Source: Bacillota bacterium
Lineage (GTDB): Bacteria; Bacillota; Clostridia; Acetivibrionales; DSM-1351
Reading direction: 5' to 3'
Length of the DNA stretch: 64,000 nucleotides
Assembly (NCBI GenBank): GCA_023444055.1
Contig: JAEZRV010000088.1
Location: 1 to 64,000 of the forward strand
The notes under the pieces are model-generated. The model was not told where the DNA came from. It saw only the letters and a program-made list of their open reading frames with translations, and did not search any database. Each line of letters begins with the position of its first letter. Position 1 is the first letter of the stretch. The position numbers and the translations under genes are program-made. Below are positions 53,709 through 62,825 of this stretch, in pieces.

Positions 53709-54950
53709 TTGTTAAGTCAATTTTCATTTTTAAATTACAAATCATTTAAGAAAGAGGCTTTTTTGGACTTTACAGCCGAATCAATAAAGGATAACCGTGA
53801 CAGTATAATTATTGATAAAATTGATGGGGAAAAGTTCTTACCAGTAATAGCTATTTATGGTCCAAATGGTGGTGGTAAGTCGACTGTCTTAGAAGCTTTG
53901 GGTTATTTAAGGGCTTTTGTACTAAAAAAAATAATTATATCACAAATGGATGAAAGTGATTCTAAAATTGATGTAAAAAAGTTCTCAGAAATTGACTTTA
54001 AAAATAAATATCATAAATTTGATTCAAAGTGTCAATATACACCTATAGCGTTTGATATTTTGTTTCGAACAAAAAACAGGCAATATAAATATCAACTTTC
54101 AATTTTACAGAATAAGATTATTGAAGAAAACCTTTATATGCAAATTGTTGGAGAAAAAGATGTATCAATTATATTTGAACGTTCTGAAAATGAATGTGTT
54201 TTAGGTGAAGATATAGAGGATATAGCCGTTGAGAAAATTAATAATACTATGCCCTTGATTTCACATGTGGCTATAAATTATGATATTGAGTCAGTTGATG
54301 AAGCTGTTTCTTGGTTTATGAATATAAATTTCGTAGATTATGATAATCCTATTAAAGAACGGCAAATAATTATTCCAAAGACAAATAAAGAAAGAACAAT
54401 GATGTTTGAAATGTTAAAAAAAATGGATATAAATATTTCGGATTTTCGCATTGAAAAGGACATTGATGGAAATATCAAAAATATATATACTAAGCATACT
54501 CTTGAAAATGGCGAGACTTACGAAATTCTCTTTGAAGAAGAATCGAGTGGAACAAGGAAGCTTTTTAGTTGCTTAGCTGAAATTATTAACTGTTTGAATG
54601 AAGGGACTTTGACGGTCGCAGATGAACTAGATGCAAAATTACATCCAAAGTTGCTTAGATATATTATTGAATTGTTTACAGATTCAAAGAGTAATAAAAA
54701 TGGAGCACAGCTATTGCTTACATCTCACGATATTACAACCATGATTCCAGAGGTTTTTCGAAGGGATGAGATTTGGTTTTGTGCATTAAACCCACAAAAT
54801 GCATCAAAATTATATTCCCTGATTTCGTTTAAAAAGGAAAACGGTCAAAAAGCAAAAAATGATGAGGTTTACGGCAAGCAATATCTTGAAGGTCGTTATG
54901 GAGCAGACCCGTATATCAGAAAAATTTTGGATTGGGGGGCTAAAGAATGA
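53709..54950 (+). CDS. RloA/AbiLi-like AAA ATPase of a defence pair
   Basis: The 413-residue ABC-type ATPase (AAA_15/AAA_21) has Walker A IYGPNGGGKST, the signature SSGTRKLFS and Walker B TVADELDAKLHP followed by LLTSHD. It is of the type found beside RloB in AbiL and related abortive-infection systems. The TTG at 53709 has GGAGGT 7 bases upstream; the frame from 53694 would start inside the SD. Its stop overlaps the RloB start (ATGAGCC). It probably senses phage or DNA damage and gates the partner. Confidence 0.85.
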   Translation: MLSQFSFLNYKSFKKEAFLDFTAESIKDNRDSIIIDKIDGEKFLPVIAIYGPNGGGKSTVLEALGYLRAFVLKKIIISQMDESDSKIDVKKFSEIDFKNKYHKFDSKCQYTPIAFDILFRTKNRQYKYQLSILQNKIIEENLYMQIVGEKDVSIIFERSENECVLGEDIEDIAVEKINNTMPLISHVAINYDIESVDEAVSWFMNINFVDYDNPIKERQIIIPKTNKERTMMFEMLKKMDINISDFRIEKDIDGNIKNIYTKHTLENGETYEILFEEESSGTRKLFSCLAEIINCLNEGTLTVADELDAKLHPKLLRYIIELFTDSKSNKNGAQLLLTSHDITTMIPEVFRRDEIWFCALNPQNASKLYSLISFKKENGQKAKNDEVYGKQYLEGRYGADPYIRKILDWGAKE

Positions 54951-55621
54951 GCCTCAAACCATTAAAGGCAAGTGAACAAAAGAAAAATCAAGAAAAAATC
55001 AATGCTAAGATGCAAAAACGGAAAAAAGAATTGCTTGATGATTTGCCACCGTACATATACATTGTTAGTGAAGGGACTAAGACTGAGCCTAACTACATTA
55101 AAGGAATGGCAAAGGTTATTAATTCTAAATTTTATGATTTGTCATCAGGAAACAGGATAGTTGTTAAAGGGACAGGAAGAAATACACGGAGCTTATTAAA
55201 GTATGCAAGGGAACATGTAGAGACGGAGTTTCCACAAGCTGATATAGTATGGTTAATGTATGATCAAGACGATTTCCCCCTTGATAATTTCGACAATACA
55301 CAGTATAGTGCTGAAGATAAAAAAGACATTAGACAGTATAGAGTAGCATGGTCGAATGAATGTATTGAATTATGGTTTGTCTTGCACTTTCAAGATTTAG
55401 AGGTAAATAATGGACGTGAACATTATCAAGAAATTATAAAACAAAGATTTGGGTACGAAAAAAATCTTGAAAACTTGTATGATTTATTAAAAGATAAGAC
55501 TAATGTTGCTATTAAAAGAGCTAAACGGCAGTATGAATCATATAATGATTTACCGCCATCACAAAGATGCCCAGCTACAAGGGTATATGAGCTGGTAGAG
55601 GAATTACAGAAATACATTTAA
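54947..55621 (+). CDS. RloB-family nuclease-like protein
   Basis: This 224-residue protein has a basic N-terminal coil and a TOPRIM-like core: IVSEGTKTEPNY with the acidic Glu and WLMYDQDDFP with the Asp pair, and later SNECIELWFVLHF. RloB proteins are the effectors in RloAB and AbiL pairs. ATG overlaps the ATPase stop by 4 bases. The pair lies between hcp and a MITE and has no neighbours linked to it, like a small defence island. Confidence 0.88.
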   Translation: MSLKPLKASEQKKNQEKINAKMQKRKKELLDDLPPYIYIVSEGTKTEPNYIKGMAKVINSKFYDLSSGNRIVVKGTGRNTRSLLKYAREHVETEFPQADIVWLMYDQDDFPLDNFDNTQYSAEDKKDIRQYRVAWSNECIELWFVLHFQDLEVNNGREHYQEIIKQRFGYEKNLENLYDLLKDKTNVAIKRAKRQYESYNDLPPSQRCPATRVYELVEELQKYI

Positions 55622-55768
55622 GAAACACGATTGACCTTAACCGTTAAGTAGTGTTTTTATATCATTGTTTTAAGGTCACTAAAATAATGTGGCAGTTCCA
55701 TGTGTAGCAGCTTGTAATTTATGGAATTTCTGTTTTTACGAAAATAAAAGACACTAATAAATTTAAAA

Positions 55769-55862
55769 GGGCTGTCGCAAAATACGTCTTAACAATTATA
55801 TATTGTACCTAATTTTTAGCCTAGAATATATAATGTCGTTAAGAGTTCTTTTGCAACAGCCC
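55769..55862. mobile_element. Short MITE with IS1182-like ends, possible bidirectional terminator
   Basis: GGGCTGTCGCAAAATACGTC and its near-complement ending TTTTGCAACAGCCC bound a 94-bp unit. The ends extend to about 25 bases of imperfect pairing (CTTAAC/GTTAAG). It sits between convergent genes and can serve as a terminator for both. It shares its ends with the element at 14007. Confidence 0.75.
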
Positions 55863-55875
55863 GTTTTATATTTAT

Positions 55876-57285
55876 CTATTTCACCACAATTGCATCATAA
55901 ACGCTCTTGTTTTTTACAACAGCATACGTAGGATCAGTAACTATTTTATCCATATATGAATCTGCAGCATCAGTAGTAAGCTGATTACGGATAGATTCTT
56001 TCAAATCTTCAAAAGTGCTTCTTTTTACAAATTTCATTATATGATAGCCATACGTTGTTTTAACAATACCAGTGTCTCCCTCTTTAGCCTGAAAAGACCA
56101 GTCTTCGTATTCTTTAACCATTTCACCTCTGCCAAATGGGGGGTATTCTCCTCCAGAATCCTTAGAACCTGGATCTTCTGAGTACTCTTTAGCTAGTGCA
56201 GTAAAATCTTCACCAGCTCTTACTTTTAATAAGATATCATCAGCTTTTTTCTTAATTACTTCAAGTTCCTCTGCACTTTTATTAGAATCTGCTAATAACA
56301 ATATGTGTTTTACAGTGACTTTCTCATAACTGGCTTTATTACTTTCATAAGCCTTTAAAATATCATCTTCAGATATCGGGATTTTTCTAATTTCCTCTTG
56401 TAAGTTTTTATTAGCTAATTCATAATCTTTTAAAAATTGTGTATACTCTGCTAAGTTAATATTATAAAACTCTTTTAATTTTTTGTCAGTAGCTTCCTTA
56501 CTGCCATCTTGCTTTATAATTTCAGATAGTGAGTTGTCGATTTTCGCTAAATCTTCATTAGTTAAAACTACTTTATTTTGTTTAGCTCTAGATAAGAAAA
56601 TTGCTTGCTCCTTTGCATAATCCAAAGCCATCTCTTTAGCCAACTCTGATGCTTTTTTACCATTGATAACTGTATCCCAAATGTTATCTTTTATGGTTAG
56701 TGTAGATGCGTTTTGTGATATATAATTATTCATATAACTTTTTGCATTGTTTAGGTAAATATTGAATTCGGCATTTTTAATTTTCTCACTGCCAATACTA
56801 GCGACATAATTGCTAGAAGTACCTATAGCAATTGATTTATTGCTGCCTTCCCAATTTACAGATAAACCTAAATTTTGTGAAATGAATTTTAATGGTAGCA
56901 TAGTTCTTCCGTTAACATTCTTAGGAGCTACAGTGACTGATACTTTCTTTCCATTTACTAAAGCTGAAGTTTTATTAATCCAAAGTTCTACTTTATTTTT
57001 ATTGTATGTAATTGTAACTTTTTGGCTTTTACTATCCCACTTAACTTGTCCACCAAAGGCTTCAATTATTGCACGAACAGGAACTAATGTAGTATCGTTA
57101 ACTAAAATAGGAGTGACTTTATTGTCTGTGTCAATAGCTTTCGCAACTCCACTAACCAACATTGTAGGTTTTCCAATGTTTAATAAAATAACTTCATCAT
57201 TTTGAACAGCAGCAAAGGATGGTATGATGGAACTTCCTGCCAATACAAATGTTAAACCCATTGTGACCAAAAATTTATTTTTCAT
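55876..57285 (-). CDS. Secreted PpiC-type peptidyl-prolyl isomerase with Cu-amine-oxidase-like N-domain
   Basis: The 469-residue protein has a signal peptide, a copper-amine-oxidase N1-like stalk domain (ILVNDTTLVPVRAIIEAFGG, NGRTMLPLKFISQNLG), a SurA-like helical region and a C-terminal parvulin domain (VTVKHILLLA, AKEYSEDPGSKDSGGEYPPF, YGYHIMKFVKR). It helps fold exported proteins outside the membrane. The SD GAGGAGG is at the right distance. The N1 domain is common in clostridial surface proteins; it should not be taken as an oxidase. Confidence 0.88.
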   Translation of the reverse strand: MKNKFLVTMGLTFVLAGSSIIPSFAAVQNDEVILLNIGKPTMLVSGVAKAIDTDNKVTPILVNDTTLVPVRAIIEAFGGQVKWDSKSQKVTITYNKNKVELWINKTSALVNGKKVSVTVAPKNVNGRTMLPLKFISQNLGLSVNWEGSNKSIAIGTSSNYVASIGSEKIKNAEFNIYLNNAKSYMNNYISQNASTLTIKDNIWDTVINGKKASELAKEMALDYAKEQAIFLSRAKQNKVVLTNEDLAKIDNSLSEIIKQDGSKEATDKKLKEFYNINLAEYTQFLKDYELANKNLQEEIRKIPISEDDILKAYESNKASYEKVTVKHILLLADSNKSAEELEVIKKKADDILLKVRAGEDFTALAKEYSEDPGSKDSGGEYPPFGRGEMVKEYEDWSFQAKEGDTGIVKTTYGYHIMKFVKRSTFEDLKESIRNQLTTDAADSYMDKIVTDPTYAVVKNKSVYDAIVVK

Positions 57286-57578
57286 TTTAGCCTCCTCAAA
57301 ATATTAAAATGGAAAAATACGTTGAATAACATATTAACACTATGATTATATACTATTTAGTATATATTCTCTATATTATTACAAAATTATTACAAAAAAA
57401 ATCGTATATTGTTAAGAATATAGAATACTTATTGTTTGATTAGTACTTATATAAATAAAGAATATAGCTACTTATTCTCAAAGATTATACCCTATGCTAT
57501 TGAAAAATAATTTATGGAAATTTATAATTGCATAAGGATTAGTTATTTTTTATATGTATAAGTGTGGATAATTAGGTG

Positions 57579-57764
57579 TTAATTCTTTCTATATGCTCAG
57601 TGTGGAAGTAATAGGTTAGAAGAGGAGTCACCTTGAGCAGCATTAATTCTTTCTATGTGCTCAGTATGGAGTAATTGGATATAAGGAGTCACTTTGAACA
57701 GTATTAATTCTTTCCATATGCTCAGTGTGTAACTAATAAGCTAAAAAAGGAGGCAACGAGCCCT
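57579..57764 (+). repeat. Three tandem repeats of about 62 bp before psd
   Basis: Units starting TTAATTCTTTCTATATGCTC lie at 57579, 57643 and 57704. Each ends in a sequence like GAGGAGTCACCTTGAGCAG, which resembles the SD end of the leader (GGAGGCAACGAGCCC). They may be partial duplications of the leader E4. Confidence 0.65.
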
Positions 57765-57826
57765 GTCATTTATGCCGAGGTATGTATTTTTCTAGTCTCT
57801 TGTGCTAAATGTCGGGCATGGTATAT
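57745..57826 (+). promoter_or_regulatory. Recurrent leader element, copy E4
   Basis: SD AAAAGGAGG, ACGAGCCC, then TGTCATTTATGCCGAGG in place of ATGTCATTT: the mini-ORF start is changed to CTG. The 3' block CTCTTGTGCTAAATGTCGGGC and CATGG are intact, and the ATG of psd follows. Outer pairing GCCC/GGGC is kept. Confidence 0.55.
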
Positions 57827-58723
57827 ATGATTAAAATTTATAATAGGAAAACAAAAGAGTATGAAATAGAAAATGTGGCAGGAGGTACACTGCTTAATGC
57901 CTTATATGCTTCAAAAGCTGGTAATTTAGGTCTTGAACTATTAGTTAAAAGGAAAATATATTCGGCTGTAACAGGTTTTTTCTGTGATTTAAGGCTTAGC
58001 AAAATGAGTATAGCCAAATTTGCAAAAAACTTCTCAATTAATATAGATGAATGTGAAAATAAACTAGAGGATTATAGCAGCTTCAATGACTTCTTCGCCA
58101 GAAAGTTAAAGACTACTGCCAGAAACTTTGATAAACAAGAGGATGTGTTGTTATCCCCCGGTGATGGACGATTACAGGCATGGAACAATATTAACTACCA
58201 AAGCATTATGCAGATAAAAGGAATGAACTATAATCTATCTGAGTTGCTACAAGATGAGGACTTAGCAAAAGAATATCAAGGTGGAGTATACATGATTTTG
58301 AGGCTTTGTCCGGTAGACTATCATAGATTCCACTTTTTTGACAGTGGTGTTTGCAGTGCCACTAAAAAGGTTAAAGGTGAATATTATTCGGTAAATCCTG
58401 TAGCATTAAAGAAAATACCAGAACTTTATTGCAGAAACAAGAGGGAATACAGCATATTTAAAACAGATAATTTTGGAGAAGTTTTATATGTTGAAGTGGG
58501 AGCAACTTCTGTAGGCTCAATAATTCAGACCTACATTCCTGATAGAAGGGTAAAAAGGGGAGAGGAAAAGGGATATTTTAAGTTCGGCGGTTCAACAGTA
58601 CTACTTTTCTTTAAGAAGGACAAAATAATTATAGATGAGGATATCATAAAGCAGACAAATGCTGGCTTCGAAACTAAAATATCTGCTGGTGAGACAATTG
58701 GTGAAAAATATATAATGAATTAG
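57827..58723 (+). CDS. psd: Phosphatidylserine decarboxylase proenzyme
   Basis: The enzyme decarboxylates phosphatidylserine to phosphatidylethanolamine at the membrane. The 298-residue chain has SSFNDFFARKLK, CPVDYHRFHFF and the self-cleavage motif GGST (in KFGGSTVLLFF), where the Ser becomes the pyruvoyl group. The start at 57827 gives MIKIYNRKTKEYE; a frame from 57809 would begin in the leader. No pssA gene is adjacent. As with nadV, its own SD is missing and a leader copy ends at its start. Confidence 0.92.
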   Translation: MIKIYNRKTKEYEIENVAGGTLLNALYASKAGNLGLELLVKRKIYSAVTGFFCDLRLSKMSIAKFAKNFSINIDECENKLEDYSSFNDFFARKLKTTARNFDKQEDVLLSPGDGRLQAWNNINYQSIMQIKGMNYNLSELLQDEDLAKEYQGGVYMILRLCPVDYHRFHFFDSGVCSATKKVKGEYYSVNPVALKKIPELYCRNKREYSIFKTDNFGEVLYVEVGATSVGSIIQTYIPDRRVKRGEEKGYFKFGGSTVLLFFKKDKIIIDEDIIKQTNAGFETKISAGETIGEKYIMN

Positions 58724-58795
58724 TATTTTTTATTGTTAATAATTTTATATTAGTTTATAATAAACTAAATTGGATTTTTAAAAATACAAAACAAA

Positions 58796-58955
58796 ACTAT
58801 CGTCCATATATCTTCGGATTATTTTAGCCGATAGTAATTGACTTGAATTTGGAGCTTCAACGGCGAGGCACAAGATACTAGAGGGTAAACAGCTTACTGT
58901 ACCTTATTAATTATATTATTAGTTAGAAATTTTATAACCGCAATGGCGGTTTTTG
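58796..58955 (+). promoter_or_regulatory. Possible attenuator in the pfkA leader
   Basis: ACTATCG/CGATAGT (58796-58835) form an upstream hairpin, and AACCGC-AATG-GCGGTT followed by TTTTT (58936-58955) looks like a small terminator ending just before the SD. No competing anti-terminator is obvious. Confidence 0.35.
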
Positions 58956-58967
58956 GAGGTTGTTGCT

Positions 58968-59951
58968 ATGAGTGAAATAAAATCAATAGGAGTTTTAACT
59001 AGTGGTGGAGATGCACCAGGTATGAATGCTGCTATTCGTGCAGTTGTTAGAACTGGAATATATCATGGAATTAAAATGTTCGGAATTAGAAAAGGCTATA
59101 ATGGATTGATTAGTGGCGATATTTTTGAAATGAATGCCAGAAGTGTATCTGATATAGTTCATCGAGGAGGAACAATACTACAAACAGCTAGATGTAAGGA
59201 ATTTACTACAGAAGAAGGTATGCAGAAGGCAATGTCTCTATCAAGAGCATTTGGATTAGATGCAGTTATTGTAATTGGGGGAGACGGTTCATATAGAGGA
59301 GCTAGGGATTTTAGTAAATTTGGAATGAAGGTAATGGGACTTCCAGGCACTATTGACAATGATATTGCATCCTCTGAATATACTATTGGATATGATACGG
59401 CAATGAATACTGTTCAAGATGCACTTGATAAAATTAGAGATACTGCATACTCACACGAAAGATGTAGTGTACTTGAGGTTATGGGGCGTCATGCTGGACA
59501 TATAGCTCTCAATGTTGGTGTTGCGGGAGGTGCAGAGGTTATATTGCTCCCAGAAAAAGAATTTGATTTCGACAAGGATATTATCAGAAGGATTGTTCAA
59601 GGTCGTAATAATGGTAAGAAGAACTATATTATAATTTTAGCTGAAGGGGTTGCCGAGAAAATCGGTGGAGCTTTAGATTTAGCGAAAAAGATAGAAAATC
59701 TTACTGGAATTGAGACTAGAGGAACAGTACTAGGATATATTCAAAGAGGGGGAAGCCCAACAATCAGAGATAGAGTAGTTGCTAGTGCTATGGGAGTAAA
59801 AGCAGTAGAACTGCTAAAAGATGGTGTTTATAATAGGGTAATGTGTGTAGAAAAAGCTAAGATTGTTGATGTGGATATAGATGAGGCTCTTTCTATGAGC
59901 AAGGATATTGATTCTGAGTTGCTTAGATTAATTGAAATTTTATCAATTTAA
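58968..59951 (+). CDS. pfkA: ATP-dependent 6-phosphofructokinase
   Basis: The 327-residue enzyme phosphorylates fructose 6-phosphate in glycolysis. Motifs include TSGGDAPGMNAAIRA, GGDGSYRGA with Gly-Asp-Gly typical of the ATP-dependent class, PGTIDNDIASSEYTIGYDTA, and MGRHAGHIAL. ATG at 58968 has GGAGGT; the longer frame from 58953 starts within the SD. It is a single-gene unit; the terminator is at 60085. Confidence 0.95.
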   Translation: MSEIKSIGVLTSGGDAPGMNAAIRAVVRTGIYHGIKMFGIRKGYNGLISGDIFEMNARSVSDIVHRGGTILQTARCKEFTTEEGMQKAMSLSRAFGLDAVIVIGGDGSYRGARDFSKFGMKVMGLPGTIDNDIASSEYTIGYDTAMNTVQDALDKIRDTAYSHERCSVLEVMGRHAGHIALNVGVAGGAEVILLPEKEFDFDKDIIRRIVQGRNNGKKNYIIILAEGVAEKIGGALDLAKKIENLTGIETRGTVLGYIQRGGSPTIRDRVVASAMGVKAVELLKDGVYNRVMCVEKAKIVDVDIDEALSMSKDIDSELLRLIEILSI

Positions 59952-60084
59952 AAATTTTAGTAGTCATGCTGATTTTAGGTATAAAATTTCTATGTTTTGA
60001 ACAACTGAAGACTTGAATTATGCTTAATGTTCTAGAAACAAGATGTGTATCTGTTTATGCGTCTTAACATAAATGTAGCCGTTG

Positions 60085-60140
60085 TAAAACAAGAAACCTA
60101 TGAGACTGACTTTACAAAGTCGATTTGGTGTCTTGTTTTA
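60085..60140 (+). terminator. Terminator after pfkA
   Basis: TAAAACAAGAAACC pairs with GGTGTCTTGTTTTA around a nested GACTTTACAAAGTC hairpin. Confidence 0.75.
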
Positions 60141-60303
60141 TAGCGGCTTTATACTTTCCAATAATACCTTAATCCAATTGTTTTCTAAATATAAAACTGT
60201 GCTTAAAATTTCTCTTTTGTCAATTCATTGAGAAAAGTTTATTTATTTTAGGGTTCATATTATGTAGCCCAAAATTGAAATAGTATTATTATTGTTTATG
60301 CTC

Positions 60304-61293
60304 TTAAAATATTATATCTTGCCATTTGAAATTTGCTGGGATATCACAATCTACACCTGAAAGATATGAATTGTTCCCAAACAACTCCAACGCATGTGGT
60401 ATATTGGAGTTATCACAAAAAATAGAGGAATATATAATATCACAAAATCTTTGAGTCCTTTTACAAGCTTCATTAAAAAGATCAATAAATGAAAGCCTGC
60501 TTTTAATATTCTCATCATGAGGCATACACCATTGACGATTATTAAGATTTAAATAATCTAGACCATCAGTAATTTTATGTGGAAAGATGATGCTAGAATA
60601 TAGCGGAAATCCATAGATTAAATCATCAATTTTAGAAACTATTTTCCTCTTTATACCGTTCGTGTCTTTGCATAATTTCTCAACAAAAACCATGTCTTTA
60701 ATTGCCTTACAGATTTCTTTTTTAGGAATTTGTATATTAAATACAGTCTTAATAACGCTTGAATACATTTCACTAATTATATTTTGCTCTGTAGAGGTTA
60801 TACTTATAAGCTCATATGGACGTATTTCATGCACTTTTTTATTTAAAAGCATATCACACATTAATACGTCTATGGAGGTTTCAAATTTCCTGTGATAGCA
60901 TATAAAAAGATTTTCGTTGGAATTAGTTTCCGTTTTGAAACCAGATCTGTAATAAATATATGGGTGTGATATGCTATCCATACAGTTATGGCTTAAAAAC
61001 CCCATAAAATACACAGTTAATATATTTTTGATATCCTCATTTTGTTTAACTATATAATCAATAATTGCTTTAAAAACCTGATTTACCTTTGTTGTGTGCA
61101 AAGTATTCCCAATATTTGAAAGTAATTTTTTAGAACGCCAGGGCCATACTTCGTGATAAAATAGTATATCTGGCCCTTGCGTACCTAAATTAAATACAGT
61201 TTGAAATTTTTCAATAAGCTCTCTGCATTTTATGTTTTCTATATTTTTAATAGACTTTAAACCACAAAGGTAATGAGTAACTATATTTGGCAT
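60304..61293 (-). CDS. Zn-dependent phospholipase C-like protein
   Basis: The 329-residue protein belongs to the Zn_dep_PLPC family. It has HYLCGLKS near the start, LGTQGPDILFYH, GFLSHNCMDSISHPYIYYR and HRKFETSIDVLM, the His/Asp ligands for zinc. No signal peptide is visible, so unlike secreted alpha-toxins it is probably intracellular. Members of this cytosolic group have no known role. It is monocistronic. Confidence 0.8.
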   Translation of the reverse strand: MPNIVTHYLCGLKSIKNIENIKCRELIEKFQTVFNLGTQGPDILFYHEVWPWRSKKLLSNIGNTLHTTKVNQVFKAIIDYIVKQNEDIKNILTVYFMGFLSHNCMDSISHPYIYYRSGFKTETNSNENLFICYHRKFETSIDVLMCDMLLNKKVHEIRPYELISITSTEQNIISEMYSSVIKTVFNIQIPKKEICKAIKDMVFVEKLCKDTNGIKRKIVSKIDDLIYGFPLYSSIIFPHKITDGLDYLNLNNRQWCMPHDENIKSRLSFIDLFNEACKRTQRFCDIIYSSIFCDNSNIPHALELFGNNSYLSGVDCDIPANFKWQDIIF

Positions 61294-61335
61294 TGTAACC
61301 TCCTAAAACTATACGTGTTAATTCTCTAAAGTCAT

Positions 61336-61415
61336 TTATACTAATTTGTATTTGAAATGTGGAATTACATTTTATATAGCCGCGTATGTGACGTTAGGGC
61401 AAATCCCGCAAATAT
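61336..61415. repeat. Family A palindromic repeat
   Basis: TTATACTAATTTGTATTTGAAATG followed by GAATTACATTTTATATAGCCGC and GGGCAAATCCCGC. Hairpin AAATGTG/TACATTT. Matches the copy at 47016 along its length. Confidence 0.6.
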
Positions 61416-61494
61416 TATATATTATTATTTTTAGTATGTCTAATTAACTTTATAATAAATTCAATTATTTATAAAGTGTTTTTTAGAAAAATAA

Positions 61495-61554
61495 TTGACA
61501 AAAGACATAATTGGTTATATAGTTAGTTACATAAGTAATTAACCAGATAACCAA
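61495..61554 (+). promoter_or_regulatory. Consensus promoter with long palindromic GntR operator
   Basis: TTGACA (61495-61500), a 17-base spacer and TATAGT (61518-61523) form a strong SigA promoter. A near-perfect 44-bp palindrome, TTGGTTATATAGTTAGTTAC and its inverted match up to 61554, covers the -10 and start site. YtrA-type GntR proteins repress their own operons at such sites. Confidence 0.88.
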
Positions 61555-61598
61555 TGAACTCATATACTATAAAGAGTTAAAATTTAGGAGGTGATATT

Positions 61599-61967
61599 TT
61601 GAAAATAGACTTTAATGGGGATAAACCAATTTATATTCAGTTGGCTGAGGGAATAGAGGATGCAATTCTTTCAGGGGCATATGAAGAAGAAACGCAAATT
61701 CCTTCTACAACAGAGATCTCTGTAAACTATAAGATTAATCCTGCAACAGCCTTAAAAGGAATCAATTTGCTGGTAGATGAAGAAATTGTATATAAAAAGA
61801 GGGGGTTAGGTATGTTCGTATCAACAAATGCAAAAGAAAAAATATTGGATAAAAGAAAGATTACTTTTTTAGATTCATATATTACTTCACTTATATCTGA
61901 GGCTAAAAAACTATCAATTTCGAAGGACGATATAATAAAAATGTTAGAAAGAGGGTTTGATAAATGA
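61599..61967 (+). CDS. GntR-family regulator, YtrA subfamily
   Basis: The 122-residue protein has an N-terminal winged helix (PIYIQLAEGIEDAILSG, then QIPSTTEISVNYKINPATALKG) and a short helical C-terminus, as in YtrA proteins that control ABC export operons. The TTG start has GGAGGTGA upstream. The ABC gene overlaps its stop (ATGA). It should bind the palindrome at 61511. Confidence 0.9.
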   Translation: MKIDFNGDKPIYIQLAEGIEDAILSGAYEEETQIPSTTEISVNYKINPATALKGINLLVDEEIVYKKRGLGMFVSTNAKEKILDKRKITFLDSYITSLISEAKKLSISKDDIIKMLERGFDK

Positions 61968-62815
61968 GTTATATAGAGATTAATAATATTACTAAGGCAT
62001 TTGGAAATACGGTTGCACTTGACAACTTAACTTTAAGCCTTGAACAAAATAAAATTTATGGACTTCTAGGAAGAAACGGAGCAGGAAAAACAACACTTCT
62101 AAATCTTATTACAAATAAGCTTTTTCCGACAGAAGGTGAAATACTGTTAGATGGTGATAATGTAATAGAGAATGATAGAGCATTGTCAAAAATCTACTTT
62201 ATGACTGAGAAGAACTTCTATCCAGATAGTATGACTGTAAAAGGTGCATTTAAGTGGGGAAAAGAATTTTACTCTGATTTTGATAAGAGTTATGCGGAAT
62301 CTTTAAGCGAAAAGTTTTCTCTTAATATTAATAAAAAAATAAAGTCTCTTTCAACGGGGTATAAATCAATTTTTAAGATAATTATGGCTTTATCCTGTAA
62401 TGCACCGGCTATTTTACTAGATGAACCTGTGCTTGGACTTGATGCAAACCATAGGGATTTATTTTATAAAGAGCTGCTTCAAAGTTATAGTGAAAAACCC
62501 AGAACTATAGTTATTTCAACACATTTAATTGAAGAGGCTGCTGACATTATAGAGAACGCAATAGTGCTCAAGAATGGAAAGATATTAATGAATGACTCAG
62601 TTGAAAACATACTTTCACAAGGCTACAGTGTATCAGGAAATGCAGGAGCAGTAGACACATTTATAGCAGGCAAAAATGTTTTAGGAACAGATGCTCTTGG
62701 AGGATTTAAAACTGCATATTTACTGGAAAAAATCAATCAAAGCAGTATTCCAGATGGAATAGAAGTATCAAAACTTGATTTGCAAAAGTTGTTTATTCAT
62801 ATGACGAATTCTTAG
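61964..62815 (+). CDS. ABC transporter ATP-binding protein
   Basis: The 283-residue ATPase has Walker A GRNGAGKTTLL, a shortened signature LSTGYKSIFKI in place of LSGGQ, and Walker B AILLDEPVLGLDA with the H-loop STHLIEEAADI. The ATG overlaps the regulator stop. With the permease downstream it forms a YtrBC/BcrA-like exporter, commonly induced by cell-wall antibiotics. The substrate is unknown. Confidence 0.92.
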   Translation: MSYIEINNITKAFGNTVALDNLTLSLEQNKIYGLLGRNGAGKTTLLNLITNKLFPTEGEILLDGDNVIENDRALSKIYFMTEKNFYPDSMTVKGAFKWGKEFYSDFDKSYAESLSEKFSLNINKKIKSLSTGYKSIFKIIMALSCNAPAILLDEPVLGLDANHRDLFYKELLQSYSEKPRTIVISTHLIEEAADIIENAIVLKNGKILMNDSVENILSQGYSVSGNAGAVDTFIAGKNVLGTDALGGFKTAYLLEKINQSSIPDGIEVSKLDLQKLFIHMTNS

Positions 62816-62825
62816 GAGGGATAAA

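Noticed and set aside
55876..57285. Copper amine oxidase
   Set aside because: Only the N1-like domain is present, which is a wall-associated stalk; the catalytic oxidase domain is absent and a parvulin domain follows.
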